Shown here: piece after piece, positions 1 through 10,785 of the stretch
Layout of the letters: each line of letters begins with the position of its first letter
Numbering within the stretch: the first letter of the stretch is position 1
Assembly (NCBI GenBank): GCA_001683735.1
Contig: LUGG01000006.1
Span: forward strand, 62,001 to 126,000
DNA: 64,000 nt
Source: Grifola frondosa
Taxonomy: Eukaryota > Basidiomycota > Agaricomycetes > Polyporales > Grifolaceae
Direction: 5' to 3'
The notes under the pieces: generated by a model
Told to the model about the DNA's origin: nothing
Database searches by the model: none
Seen by the model: only the letters and a program-made list of their open reading frames with translations
Program-made: the position numbers and the translations under genes

Positions 1-900
1 GATCAAAACCTTATTTAAGCTCCGCAACTCCGGATAACTCCGTCTCAATTCAATTAAAGAAATGTTAAAGAAAACCATATTTAATCTACATCTGCTATGA
101 TAGGTAATCTAATAAAGTTGTAGTACAGGATGTGAAATGCACCATGCATATCTAAACCTGAATAGGTAATAGCAATAAAGCCAGAGGGGATGTTAACTGA
201 ATCAGAAAAATTGAATAAAGAATCACCAGGAGATGAAATGACCATGGCATCTCCTTCATCCTCAACATCAACATGACCTCTATAAGATGCACCAGAGGTG
301 TCTGAGCTTGCAAGAGGGTGTGTGACAGACATTCTATGATTTTAATTAGTTCAGGAAACATGATAGGAGTATTGAAGATAGCACTGACATGATCACAATA
401 TCAGATATGTCTCACAGTGTTTTGACAAGGCCAAAGATGACTATTGGAAATCTGAAACATGAGATGAAGTCAAAAGGGGGAATAACTACAGTCTACAAGC
501 TTACCAGTCAAGTAAATGGACAAGAAGAACAATAGACAGAGATTTTGAGCAATTGTGAGGGTCTATAGGGGTCAAGAACACCTGGTTTGGTCTAATTACA
601 GGCTATAGAGATAGTAGATACATACCTTGGGCCCTATAGTCACTGAGTTCCAAGATAGAAATCAAGGATTGCCAATGAAGATGCTTGGAAGTAAGTTCCA
701 AATTTGCCGAACGTTAAGCGCTGAATAGGTGCACTCGAGCGCACAGTGGAAGCTGGCAGCCACCGAGGATGACGTAGATGCGGTCGTCGACGTATCGAAA
801 TGGATGCATCGATGACCACATCTACATCATCAGGCTAGACCGGCCTATTCGAGCTCATTGGCTTTTGCCCCGCGCTCACCGCGAAAATGACGCTCGTCGT
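1..900. other. AT-rich tract without a recognisable gene
   Basis: This stretch is AT-rich and contains only short open frames on the minus strand. None of them resembles a family I know. The base composition differs sharply from the C-rich block that follows, and it resembles the relic DNA at 4600-7330. It is probably decayed repeat DNA, but I found no terminal repeats, so the assignment is inference. Confidence 0.35.
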
Positions 901-959
901 CGTCGGTAAGTACTTTTCTAAAGATAAAAATTGAAATTAAATTAACAATAATTACAGCA

Positions 960-2250
960 TGCATCGAACGTCCTCCGAAGCCCGACGTCCTGCACGTTCC
1001 CTCAATGCCCCCATCCTCACATTGCACGTCCGCCCGAGCATGTGCACACACAGGCGTCTAACACTCGCCGTTGACGTGCGCACGCATCAGCTTTTGGCCC
1101 TCGACACCACCGCCGCATCTCCTCACTGTCATGTCTCCCTCTCCCCCACTTGTACCGTGTCCCTCATGCCCCACACCTGCCCGCGTCCATGTCTACGCCC
1201 TGCATCTGTGCTCGCGTCCCTCGCGCCCACGCTCCACACTCGCCCACGCCCCACACTTGCCCGCGCCCCGCAGTATGCCCGTCACGCCCGCCTCTCACCC
1301 GCGCTTGCATCTGCATCCCTCGCCCACCTCCCTTACACCTCTAACCCAAGCTCCACACCCATGTCACATCCCTTCCTGCATCCTGCCGCACCCGCACACT
1401 CTCTCGCCATGCCTACGTACTCGCATTGGCCGCCACATCCACACCCCTGTGTGGCCTACACAACTCGCCGTGCCCACCTGACGTTGTAGCCGTGCAACTG
1501 CGCCCACGCCGTCATGTGTCATCCCCCGCGCCTCCCTCACACGACGCTCTCGCCCGTGCTCACTGCCACACCCGCCCCCGCAACCACACCCATGTACCCT
1601 GCGCGACCTGCCCAACTCGCCCATAGACACCCACGCAAACGCACCGATGGACGACCCCGACGATGCAAGGCGATGTCGCACTAGTGCACGGCACGCGCTG
1701 GGAAGCGCATGCGGCAGGTGGAAGCGAGGTATGGTGACAGGTGAGTACACCACCTCTTTCGTGCCCGCGCCCCTCACGACCCACGCCCATGGCCATCTCT
1801 CGTGCGTATATGCCCGTATCTGCACTCACGCACCTTCTCACCTGCCTCCCCTCATGCCCGCCGCGTGCGCCCGTGTCACAGCCACCGCCACTCAAACAAG
1901 GCATGTGCATGCGCAGGCCATTTGAAGGATGTAGCACAACGAGGGTGTAGATACATCTAGGTGAGTCTGTGTTTGCATCAGATTGCTAACAAAGTTTGCT
2001 TGTAACACCTGCAGTACCAGCTTCCTCGCCCGCATTGCATGGTGTACCACAGCCCGCACCTGTCCCCCTCGCCTGCGCGTTGCGGCCCATGTCCATGGCC
2101 TCCCTCATGTCCACGCTCTGAGCTTGCACCCGCACCGCATTCCTATGCTTCGGTTTGCCCCCCCGCCAGCGCCCGCACAGAATCCTCATGCTTCAATCCG
2201 CGCTCATCTTCGTGCAACTCTGGTACTCTTCGCGCGCAATTTGCACTATA
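960..2250. repeat. C-biased low-complexity block
   Basis: The plus strand is extremely rich in C and poor in G for about 1.3 kb. It is built from loosely repeated words such as CGCCCACAC, CTCGCCC and CCGCACC. Translations in every frame are dominated by Pro, Ala, Thr, His and Ser on the plus strand and by Gly, Arg and Val on the minus strand, which is composition rather than a domain. The block ends just before the truncated phosphoketolase, so it may mark the breakpoint that removed the gene's 5' part. I see no coding gene here. Confidence 0.5.
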
Positions 2251-2257
2251 AGACCTG

Positions 2258-2991
2258 ATGGTGGGCACCAAACAACTCACCCCCGTATGGCTGAGCCCCG
2301 AGGAAGCAGACAGGGTATGTCTTCTCCTCTCTGATATTGCCTAATATTCTGACTTACTGCCATGCACTCCCAGCATTGTATCACCAGCGCGTCCGTATGG
2401 AAGTTCGCTAGCACAGAGGATGGCATTAACCGGGACGTCGTGCTCACGTTCGAAGTCATCGCTGCCGCGGTGCTCCTGCGCCAGCTTGTGCCCACGCTGC
2501 GCGTGCGTGTCGTGAATGTGACGGACCTGATGGTAGTCGGGCCCACCGGCTCGCACCCGCATGTGCTGAGCGACATAGGCTATGCATCGCTCTTCACGCA
2601 GGACAAGCCCATGATCATCAACTACCACAGATACCCTGGAGAGCTCAAGGTGCGTCCTGCATGGCGTCCTGCTGTGGTCGCACCAGGCTGACTGTGCTGT
2701 TTCCAGGGCCTGCTGTTTGGTCGGCCGAATGTGGACCATATCTCAATCGAGGGCTACCGCGAGGAGGGCACGATGATGTCGCCATTCTCCATGATGCTGC
2801 TGAACCGCGCATCGTGGTACCACGTCGCAGCGGCCGCGATCCGCGGTGCTGCGCTGTCGAACCCACAGGTGGAGATCCATGCACACGATATCATCAGTTA
2901 CGTGTTGCACCTCGCGGAGAAGGCCAAGGACTATGCGATTGAGTATGGCGCAGACCCCGAGGGCACCTTCGACGTGCCCAAGTTGGACTGA
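2258..2991 (+). pseudogene. Phosphoketolase 3' fragment (truncated XFP gene)
   Basis: Phosphoketolase cleaves xylulose-5-phosphate or fructose-6-phosphate with thiamine diphosphate to give acetyl phosphate. Three exons, about 2258-2314, 2374-2648 and 2707-2991, join cleanly and encode roughly the last 205 residues of the roughly 800-residue family. Recognisable motifs are KQLTPVWLSPEEAD, SASVWKFAST, RVRVVNVTDLMVVG, IINYHRYPGELKG, EGYREEGTMMSPF and the ending DPEGTFDVPKLD. The ThDP-binding and central domains are absent. A stop codon lies three codons upstream of the first ATG in that frame, and the DNA upstream is the C-rich block. The segment between RDVVL and TFEVIAA also looks about seven residues shorter than I remember for the family. 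The retained exons are otherwise open, so the fragment may be young. It cannot be an active enzyme alone. An intact copy probably lies elsewhere in the genome (inference). Confidence 0.8.
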
Positions 2992-3544
2992 GCTATGCCC
3001 CGAGATTGTTCGTTGCTGTGTTGTATTAGCTAACTCCCAACAGGGTGTGAAACTCCCAGGTATATCACTTCTGCCGTCATCGTATAACTTCCCCCCGCAG
3101 CCCAGCATCCGCCCCGAAGATCGGAGCTGCACGGTGAGAGCAGGCTTGCGCGAGCCACAGCAGGGCCTGTCAGTGACAATGCACAGCCGCAAGAGCATCC
3201 TGCTTGAAGTGCATGTGATCCAGGACGAAGAGAGTCGGCAGCTGAGCGAGATGGCATTCTTGACCTGATCGCTGTGCAGCTCGGTGAGGAACAGTATGTT
3301 GTTTATGTGTGCTGCGCGGCTCATTCTGCTTTCATGCTCTTTTTGGGACAGCAGGATCCTTTGTTTCTTATTACTCATGGATAGCATAATTCTACCTCTG
3401 TACAAGGTTCTGCTCCTCTCATATACTAACTAGAAATAATTTATTTGATGATACTTGTATATCTTCTTTCTGTTCATGTTGAGTGAAACAAAAATCTTGA
3501 TTAAGTGGTCGGAGAACTGCACACACCATCAAAACATGGGCTCA
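2992..3544. other. Spacer after phosphoketolase fragment
   Basis: A stretch of moderate GC (to about 3290) grades into AT-rich DNA. The only long open frame runs antisense through the phosphoketolase exons and into this spacer (2743-3405, minus). Its composition marks it as a shadow. I see no gene. Confidence 0.4.
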
Positions 3545-3552
3545 GTTTGCAC
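3545..3552. repeat. Target-site duplication, left copy
   Basis: GTTTGCAC lies immediately outside the left terminal repeat of the hAT-like element. It is identical to the word at the right end. Confidence 0.85.
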
Positions 3553-4581
3553 TAGGGCTCCGAATCGTAACATAAATACACTGTACGGCCTGTTCGTAAC
3601 CGGTTATGCTCCGTATCGTATACGGTTCGGAAGTTGCTGAGATGCTACGGGTCCGGTACACGTTTCCCGTATTGTTTCTGTATTGTTACGGTTCGACGAC
3701 CGTATTTACGATTTCTTCAAGCTTTCCGAGTCCTTTCAAATGTGCGGTTTTTTTAATTGAGCTCTTATAATCCTCAATCATGTCTGCTTCTCGTAAATAC
3801 TGCAGTTGAGCTGAAACCAGTATGAGATCCACACTTTTGAATTTTTCGTGTGACGCTGTCATCGCCAGCTGCTCTCTAGGTCCATGTCACGTGTCGCATA
3901 CAGTTCAACATTTTATGGTGTGACTAGTAAGATATCCCCCGAGTCCCACGACTGGCACCATTCATCCCATGCCGGTGTCCATGTTAGTGTAATCTAATGG
4001 TTGTTACTGTGTATAGATGGAAGACCTCGATCAGGGTCATCTAGTATTGTCCGATGTGATTGTTCAAGTGTGGAGCAGCGGTAATCACTAAGTGGTCCAA
4101 TATCATAAATCTGCTGTAACATATAACAGCAAGATGAAGAAAACAACTGATGTCTTGATGATACCCGGTATGCTCCCTACCTTTTTTTGGTATTTTATCT
4201 TCTCCAATTCAGCTACGAGGCTCCACCGTTGCTGTCGAGCACATTTTCCGTGGTGGTTGTGATACAATCTCTTTGCGGCAAGCAAGTTTAAAGCCGGAAA
4301 CTATTTCGGAAGTTGATGCAAGTGAAACACAGCTTATTGCTTGGTCATCGGGAGTTCAAACGGGCGGTGTGCACAGATGAAGCTCTACCTAGAATACTTC
4401 TAAGTTACAAATATTGCTAGAGACTCGATTACTGTAAATACGGCTGTCTGTACGGTTACGGGGACATACGGGCCGTCCCGTATATGGAGTCACACGTAAT
4501 TTCTTAGTAATTTGACGGGCCATATAAATTACGCAATGTAATTTCACGCCCGGATGCATATACGGTATGCTCGGAGCCCTA
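3553..4581. mobile_element. Non-autonomous hAT-like DNA transposon (MITE)
   Basis: The element begins TAGGGCTCCGA and ends with its exact reverse complement TCGGAGCCCTA, giving an 11-bp perfect terminal inverted repeat. It is flanked on both sides by the identical 8-bp word GTTTGCAC (3545-3552 and 4582-4589). An 8-bp target duplication and T-A-G-G-G type ends are the signature of the hAT superfamily. Both subterminal regions (about 3585-3720 and 4435-4575) are crowded with CCGTA/TACGG words in both orientations, as expected for hAT transposase binding sites. Within 1029 bp there is no frame long enough for a transposase, so it would depend on a transposase made elsewhere. The perfect duplication and repeats argue for fairly recent insertion. 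Confidence 0.85.
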
Positions 4582-4589
4582 GTTTGCAC
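4582..4589. repeat. Target-site duplication, right copy
   Basis: GTTTGCAC lies immediately outside the right terminal repeat of the hAT-like element. It matches the left copy base for base. Confidence 0.85.
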
Positions 4590-7335
4590 ATTCACTGCAC
4601 ATGTGGCATGCTCAGGACAAGTTGTCCTACTCAATCAATTACTTGAACCTTGTATATACTATCAAGTTTATAAAAATTGCTAACCTATTAATTCAACCTG
4701 TGCATTCACATTTATAAATGTCAACAATCTATACTGTAACTCTATAATTACTTATCTATAATGTATAATAGATGGATTGATGATTAATAGTTCAGATGAC
4801 GAGTTTAGTGCTTTACATAGATAGACGCTCAATCTCCTGCCTTTTTGAGATATGTTAGATTTACGATCACATATGTTTTTCTCCTTCCGCAACATATGTC
4901 ATAGCATCATACTGACTTCCAAAAACATTGATGATGTGTTTTATGTCATGTTTTATCATGCAAAACATTTGTTTTGCGATTAGAGGCATGACAAAGATCA
5001 CGTGCATTTGACATATGTTTTATCTCCATATGTTTTTCTCAGCCACCCAATAAGAAAAGTAAGGATCTCACATACAAAATTATCTTACTGAGTAAGAACA
5101 AAGTTGTTACCTGGTTGTATTGGACTGTAACCCTAACCTAGAAATTTCATTCCCACGGATACAAAATTTTGTATTGAAAAAACTTTCCCATGACTAATGG
5201 GATGAAAAGTGCGTTTCAAGATTTGGCTGGGGACCTCGCCTATAAGAACGATTAATTCGTTCCTCATCAATCGTAACAAGGCATGTGCTGAGGATGCACA
5301 GAACATGTTAAAAGACTTGTGGTTTCTCTTTGAGAACACTCACAGCCAGATGAATTTTCTTGTGCTCTTTACAAAACCTTTCTGATATCCATCTAACTCT
5401 CAATAGCCTTACAAGGGCCTCTTCTGCTCAGTGTTCATTACATGCACCTTTGGTCATTTCATCTCCACAATGCAAGGTGCAATTGTGTTCTCTAGTCATA
5501 GTATTACCTCAGTCAACACATTGCCTGTTGGTTCACTTGCTCTAGCTGCCACTATGGTGAGTTAAAATGTTATTGATTTGCATCAATTTTGCTCACTTTA
5601 TTTCAGGTTGAGTATGCCATCTGGTTGTGGGCTGAGAAGCACATCAGCATTAGCCATAGTGGTCAAATTGATTATTTAAAAAGGCCATTCAATTTGAAAG
5701 CTGCCAAGAAGAGCAAGTATTATCGCCACTTTAGTAACCTTCAATGGGGCAGTGCTACATGTGAGTACATTCTCCTCGTGAAAAACCTTGCCAGCTTCAA
5801 GGTCTTGAAGATCATCAATATGGTGCATCCAGCTTCCATCATAGTCTTTGATAGTAAGAATGTCAATGTGGATTATACATCACTTGTGGACAATAGCTTA
5901 GACTTGGAGGACAAGTAGTGGGCTCATGAGTATATAATTTATTTTCTTGTTGAATCACATCTGACTATGTTATCAGTTATCAGGTGTCTCAGCGGGCATA
6001 CACAAGCTGCTGAGTGTCCGGCATCATGAATGTCTCACAAGTGTCATCATTTTTCTTTCTTGTAAGAACATCTCTATATCTATGTCTCCATTCATTGCAT
6101 GCTGTCACATCCCCCTCACGAGAAAATCTTACAACTCTTTCTATCTCCACTTTGCTATGTTCTGATGAACTCTCTGTTGTCTCATTCGTCTGCACTGTGT
6201 TCCATGTCTGCACCATCTCCTTCATCTGTGCCATCTCCTTCATCTGCACCATCTTTTTCATCTGTGTTCTCTTCTTTGTCTGCTCTGTCTGCTCTATCTG
6301 CCTCATTTACACTCAGTTCTGAGTGTTCTGGACAGTCATGATATACTTTATTTAAGCCCATTTTGCCATTGGTTTAAGCCTTCTTTTTTATCAAGCTGGT
6401 CTTGTGTTTCTGTTTAGTTTTAGCATCACTTTTGTACTAGTAGCTTATGCTTTCAATTCATTCTTACCTGGGCAATATCTGGGAGCTCTGAGTATTTTGA
6501 GCAACATCTGTGAACTCTTAATATTCTATATGCAGAATCAGATCTCGAGTCTCTTTGCCATCTGGGCTGTATGTTTTGTCTGGACAGTCTCGTTATTCTG
6601 AAGCTTTGAAGCTCTGAGCCTGATCCAGTGAAATCCATGAAGAGGGCTCAGAGCACCAGAGATTTCAGACAAAGGGAGGGGTTATGGAACCTCTGTTGCA
6701 TTTGAAAGTTCAGACATTCAGAAAAAATAAAGCAATTCAGAGAGAATCAGAAAGTTTCAAGTTTTGCTGATGAATCTCTGTGAAGGGAGCTGTAACAATG
6801 GTAAATCTGATCCAGAATATTGCCAAAGAACTGAGATGTCACTTACACTACAGATATTACTGAAAATTAGTTGCTGCAAAATGCATGAGAAATTCCCTGT
6901 GAGGTCTTACCTAATAAGGACTTATTACAGGAATTTTGCATGACAAGATAGTAATCAAATATAGAAAATTTCTTGTGCATTTCAGTTCTCTCAAAAGTAA
7001 GACTCTCCATCTCTAAAGAAATTGATTTGAATGTCACAGAAAGGACACATTTCACATGACTTTTCAACAATAGGAAAGTGTTGTGGAAAAGTCAAGGGAA
7101 AGGCATGGTAAAGGTGTCTGTAATCGGATCAAAAGACACCTTTTCGGGGCCTTTCTTTATCTTTTCCAGTAATTGGGAACTTATATTATCATATACATGA
7201 AAATGTTTCAGAAAGGTCAATGAACAGATTCAAATTCCATCCTGTGAAATGCCCCAGATAGGCCCAAGTTATATAAGGCCTACTAGAAAATTTCTCGCAT
7301 ATTTCTCACCCACTTATTTTCCGGTATGACCATAG
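4590..7335. other. AT-rich relic tract, gene-poor
   Basis: About 2.7 kb of AT-rich DNA with no family I can name. The longest credible open frame (5589-5918, plus, 109 residues) is lysine- and asparagine-rich. It includes KRPFNLKAAKKSKYYRHF and reads like real protein, but I do not recognise it, and it may be a fragment of a transposon-encoded protein. A minisatellite sits at 6189-6296. The tract shares its composition with the left edge of the window and with 31190-31980, and probably represents degraded mobile DNA (inference). Confidence 0.4.
6189..6296. repeat. 18-bp minisatellite, six copies
   Basis: Six consecutive 18-bp units start with TCTG (consensus close to TCTGCACCATCTCCTTCA) and occupy 6189-6206 through 6279-6296. 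The central three copies are nearly identical and the outer ones have diverged. Because the period is a multiple of three, open frames pass through on both strands. On the minus strand it reads as a hexapeptide repeat of the MKEMVQ type. That looks like a by-product of the repeat rather than evidence of a gene. Confidence 0.75.
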
Positions 7336-8435
7336 TGTTAGATGAAAGAACAAGCGGTCAGCATTCAATTAAGGTACTGGCTGAGGAACTCGCCGGAGAA
7401 CCCTGGGTGGCTGCACACGACTACCGGATTTGGCATCGGAATCTCCCCAGGTGAATTTTCGGCCCGCCTGCGGCGGGACTCCCCTTGGAATGACCATATT
7501 TCCCATGGTGGAATTGCAGTGCGTTGTCACGTGTAATGCTTCCATATTGGTAGTGTCCCGTCTAACGTGGCATCATTTCAGCCCTGTTCTGCCACTCGAA
7601 ATGTTGCTTGAGCTGCATGGTGCCCCAAGTAACGCTGCGCCGCCTACTCATCTCGCAAGGTCGGATATTTTCCGGCTAGCGGCAGCGGCCTATTGGGTAC
7701 CTTATTGTATCGGGTGGGACCTCTGCTTTTTGTGGTATTCACTCCGCTCTTCTCAATTGTGATAGTGGCTGTTTTCGCTTTAACACCATGTTATCTTTGA
7801 TGGGGCCTAAGACTTATTGTTCTGCGGCATCACATGTTATCTAGTATGCTTCGCACTTGCAGGATCCTGCACGCGGCCGCTGTTTATGTCCCAAGGATGT
7901 TCATTCCCTCAATGCGCTTTGCCAGTGAATCATTGTCTAATCAACCAGTGTGGTCGTTTCTCGGTGTGCAGATGGACCATGGTCATGCGAAGACTGGTCA
8001 AATTACCGGCGCCTTTTAGACAGCTGGGATCGCAGGTGCGTTCCAATTGTTTGTCTGTAAGAAGCTGACATTGGCCTCGCTGACATCTAGAGTTATGTAG
8101 CCAGAAGTTTAGAAGCCGGTCATTTTTTACATGTATCAACGGGAGTATCTCCATCGGCTGCAGTATTTATGTACGTGTGACGCGCTATGTACTCTATCCC
8201 CTCCTTGTCCATGTACCGGGTTGGGCACTTCCTCCAGGTGATTATCTGAGACTATAGACCATCCCTCACTTTTTGTGGAAAAATATTTGCTGAGAGTTGC
8301 CTTCTCTAGTGGATCCTTTGGTATTAACACAGTAGTATTGTTCGATATCCATTGGTTCCGGCGGATATATCCGCACATTGGGAGGACGTGAATGGTGCGC
8401 ACAGTAATTACTCATTGTAAATCAATGTTGAACAG
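7336..8435 (+). other. Unassigned tract upstream of velvet gene, possible exons
   Basis: Composition returns to genic levels here. Several short stretches look like exons bounded by plausible splice sites, for example 7370-7451 reading LAGEPWVAAHDYRIWHRN, then a GTGAATTT donor. I cannot join them into a known protein. They could be the 5' exons of the velvet gene, whose start codon I could not find downstream, or a separate decayed gene. No function is proposed. Confidence 0.25.
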
Positions 8436-9595
8436 ATTTCTCTGAAGGTCTCGCTCACATGTTCAATACCTCAGCAGAGCGACTTGACTAATCTCCTCCG
8501 ATCAACGACATCCAGGCTGGGAACACCTTCAGCGACAGGTCCCCCTGGTTTAACTGGAGCCTCGCTATCGAAAAGCTGTCATAAGCTTTCGATTAGTCAC
8601 TTAGCCAGCAAGACTCATCGTCCAAGTCGTCCCTTGTCTCACTCCAGAACGTCGCCGAAGGCTGCCCGTACAACTTCTCGACGTCGCTCCTTCCAACGTC
8701 ATTCGCATCCCGTCGAATCGCCGAGTATCGAAACAGCATCTATTCAGTCTGATAGTACTAGCAGGTCTGTCCTGGGGATATCTTCCCTCAAAATCTGACC
8801 TTGCCCAAGCTACAGTAGATCATATAAACTTGAAATTGTACAACATCCCGCTAGAGCGGCCGAGTTCGGAACATCTGCGCTCAGTCGTTTACCGCTCGCG
8901 CCTCCGCTGGTCGCTCAACTTCTCGTCCGGGATTGTGCTGGACGGAATGTGATCGAGTAAGTCAATACCTACACCGTATAAATTCTTCTATTGTCAGAAC
9001 TTATCGTAATGTGTCAGTGAAACCGAACTCCCTTTCCTTGTCGCCCATCTGTCATTATTCACAGGTGATGGCGCCACGCCTGTGGACGTTGTTCGGGAAG
9101 GAAGCAGCCACGCTCAACCGCAACGGCTCCTGTATGGCGGTTTGGTATCATCTCCACATATTCTACGCAGTCTGCAGGGAAAGCAGGGTGTCTATTTTAT
9201 GTTCCCTGATGTTGGTATTCGATGGCGAGGACATTTTCAACTCAGAGTCACTCTAATGAAACTGCCGAGGCAAGCAGCCCTCTCTTTTCCATCATTGTAT
9301 ATCGCATCGATAACTCCCACAGTTGTGGTATACCCAGAATACTCGGCACGAGCAACCCGGGAGTTATTCTTGCGGAAGCTAGTTCCTTGCCCTTCGATGT
9401 TTACCCCCGCCGAGACTACATTGCACCTGGTCAGACATTAATCTTAGGCAAATTGCGAAAGATCTCGACTTCTGACGCAGTGCTGCTTGGATAGCGCAGA
9501 CCCCATTAACACAATATTTCGTTCAACAGGGTGCTCGAATGTACGCTTTTACTTCTCCGGTTCAGTATTACGCAGGCCCTCCACTAAGTGCATGA
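8436..9595 (+). CDS. Velvet-domain transcription factor (start not determined)
   Basis: Velvet proteins are fungal DNA-binding regulators that link development with secondary metabolism. The exons join into one velvet domain. A Ser/Arg/Thr-rich leader (8436-8763) is spliced to YKLEIVQHPARAAEF and SRLPLAPPLVAQLLVRD. Next comes ETELPFLVAHLSLF (acceptor near 9018), then RLLYGGLVSSPHILRSL and GVYFMFPDVGIRWRGHFQL. After a probable GC-AG intron (9270-9322) comes LAEASSLPFDVYPRRDYIAP. A further intron ending ...GGATAG leads to QTPLTQYFVQQGARMYAF and the stop at 9595. The FPD...RWRG core and the PLTQYFxxQG end are the clearest family marks. No in-frame ATG exists in the leader, so at least one 5' exon lies upstream, possibly within 7336-8435. 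I cannot assign it to the VeA, VelB or VosA class. Confidence 0.8.
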
Positions 9596-10250
9596 TTCAA
9601 GGATTATATCTTCTCGTCCTTTGTGATTTTGACCAGGACGAGACCATTTACCTGTGCAGATTTCAGTATATTCTTCGTTGTTGACTACCTTCGTTCTCGA
9701 CTCTTGTTTAACACATACTGCAGATGTATAATCGGTTCATATTGCTCACTTCGTTCGATTAGATGCTGTGATTAGTTGCTAGTTATATTGGATTGCGCAT
9801 GTAGGACTTGGCTGAACAAGCCAGCGATCACGCTCGATGGGCCGAAACTCTGCATCCAGCAATATACAAATTCGTATCGAATACATTCATACCTCATAAC
9901 CCCACTGATTGTGCGACCAGTGGCCTGATAATGATAAGACATAGCAGGTGACAAGCACATAGCCTTCAACGCATACACAGACTGCGCGAGAGATTGGATG
10001 GAAGCTTTGCACAGCTTACTGCGCGTTCGGTCGTTGCATTCAAGCAATCCGGTACATTGAAGAGCACAGAGCAAGGAGCATCATGGGGTGAATCTCAGAC
10101 GTAAGAGCATTCTCTGCCAAGTCCTGGGAGCGTCATGCTGGGAGCTTGAAAGTTATTGTGAGGAGCACAAGAGCGGCGGCGAGCGCACAAGCGGCGGTTG
10201 CAACTCGATCAAGCCGTGTGACGCCACGTGCCCCTGTCGTGAGAGGAAGA
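9596..10250. other. Intergenic region
   Basis: A 100-codon open frame on the minus strand (9772-10074) has no recognisable features. The right end is the promoter side of the CYSTM gene. I see nothing else. Confidence 0.4.
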
Positions 10251-10258
10251 TATAAATA
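10251..10258 (+). promoter_or_regulatory. TATA box of the CYSTM gene
   Basis: TATAAATA lies 82 bp before the predicted start codon at 10340, a usual position for a strongly expressed fungal gene. It is followed by a pyrimidine-containing leader. The assignment rests on sequence and spacing only. Confidence 0.55.
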
Positions 10259-10339
10259 CGGAACAATCCCCTCGAGCCGCAGTACAGACTACACCTCGCC
10301 TCAAGCTTGCATCAAGCCCACCACACCTTTGCCATCATC

Positions 10340-10785
10340 ATGTCTAACAAGGACTATTACGGAGGCCCTCCACAACAGCAACCATATTATCCTCCTGCAG
10401 GTGTGTTGCCTTTTTCCGCCTTTGTCGGCCCAGACTTACGTTACCAGGTCCACCCCCTGGGCAAGGTGGGTATTATCCACAACAGCCACAGCAGGCCTAT
10501 CAAGGGCAAGGGTATGGCCAGCCGTATGGTGGGCAACCTTATCAGCCTCAACCGCCTCCTCAAACAGTGTATGTATGTGGTGTTTTCTTTTGTGCACCCG
10601 ATCTGTTCTGAGTTACCTCAATCTCAGACAACAACAGGATAAAGGTGGTGGAAATGGTTGCCTGGCTTGTCTAGCTGGCATGTGCCTATGCTGTTGTGCT
10701 GAAGGTACGAATGATTTCCGAAGTGGTGCGCGGAGGGCTTCGCTGACCAAAGGCCATAGAGCTTTGTTGTGACTGCTTATTCTGA
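10340..10785 (+). CDS. Small CYSTM-type tail-anchored membrane protein
   Basis: Four exons (about 10340-10399, 10449-10567, 10629-10703 and 10760-10785) encode a peptide of about 90 residues. The N-terminal two thirds is Pro/Gln/Tyr/Gly-rich, with PPPGQGGYYPQQPQQ and GQGYGQPYGGQPYQPQPPP. The C-terminus is a cysteine cluster, GCLACLAGMCLCCCAE joined across the last intron to ELCCDCLF. This layout, a flexible PQYG-rich head and a terminal Cys-rich hydrophobic segment, is that of CYSTM proteins, small tail-anchored plasma-membrane proteins associated with stress tolerance in eukaryotes. The Cys cluster may be palmitoylated or bind metal (family knowledge). The TATA box and a G-free leader suggest high expression. 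Confidence 0.8.

Noticed and set aside
959..1937. Several frames of 90-176 codons in the C-rich block
   Set aside because: Amino-acid content simply mirrors the base bias, and frames are open on both strands because few stop codons can occur there.
2743..3405. 220-codon open frame on the minus strand
   Set aside because: Antisense to the phosphoketolase exons, with no domain-like features.
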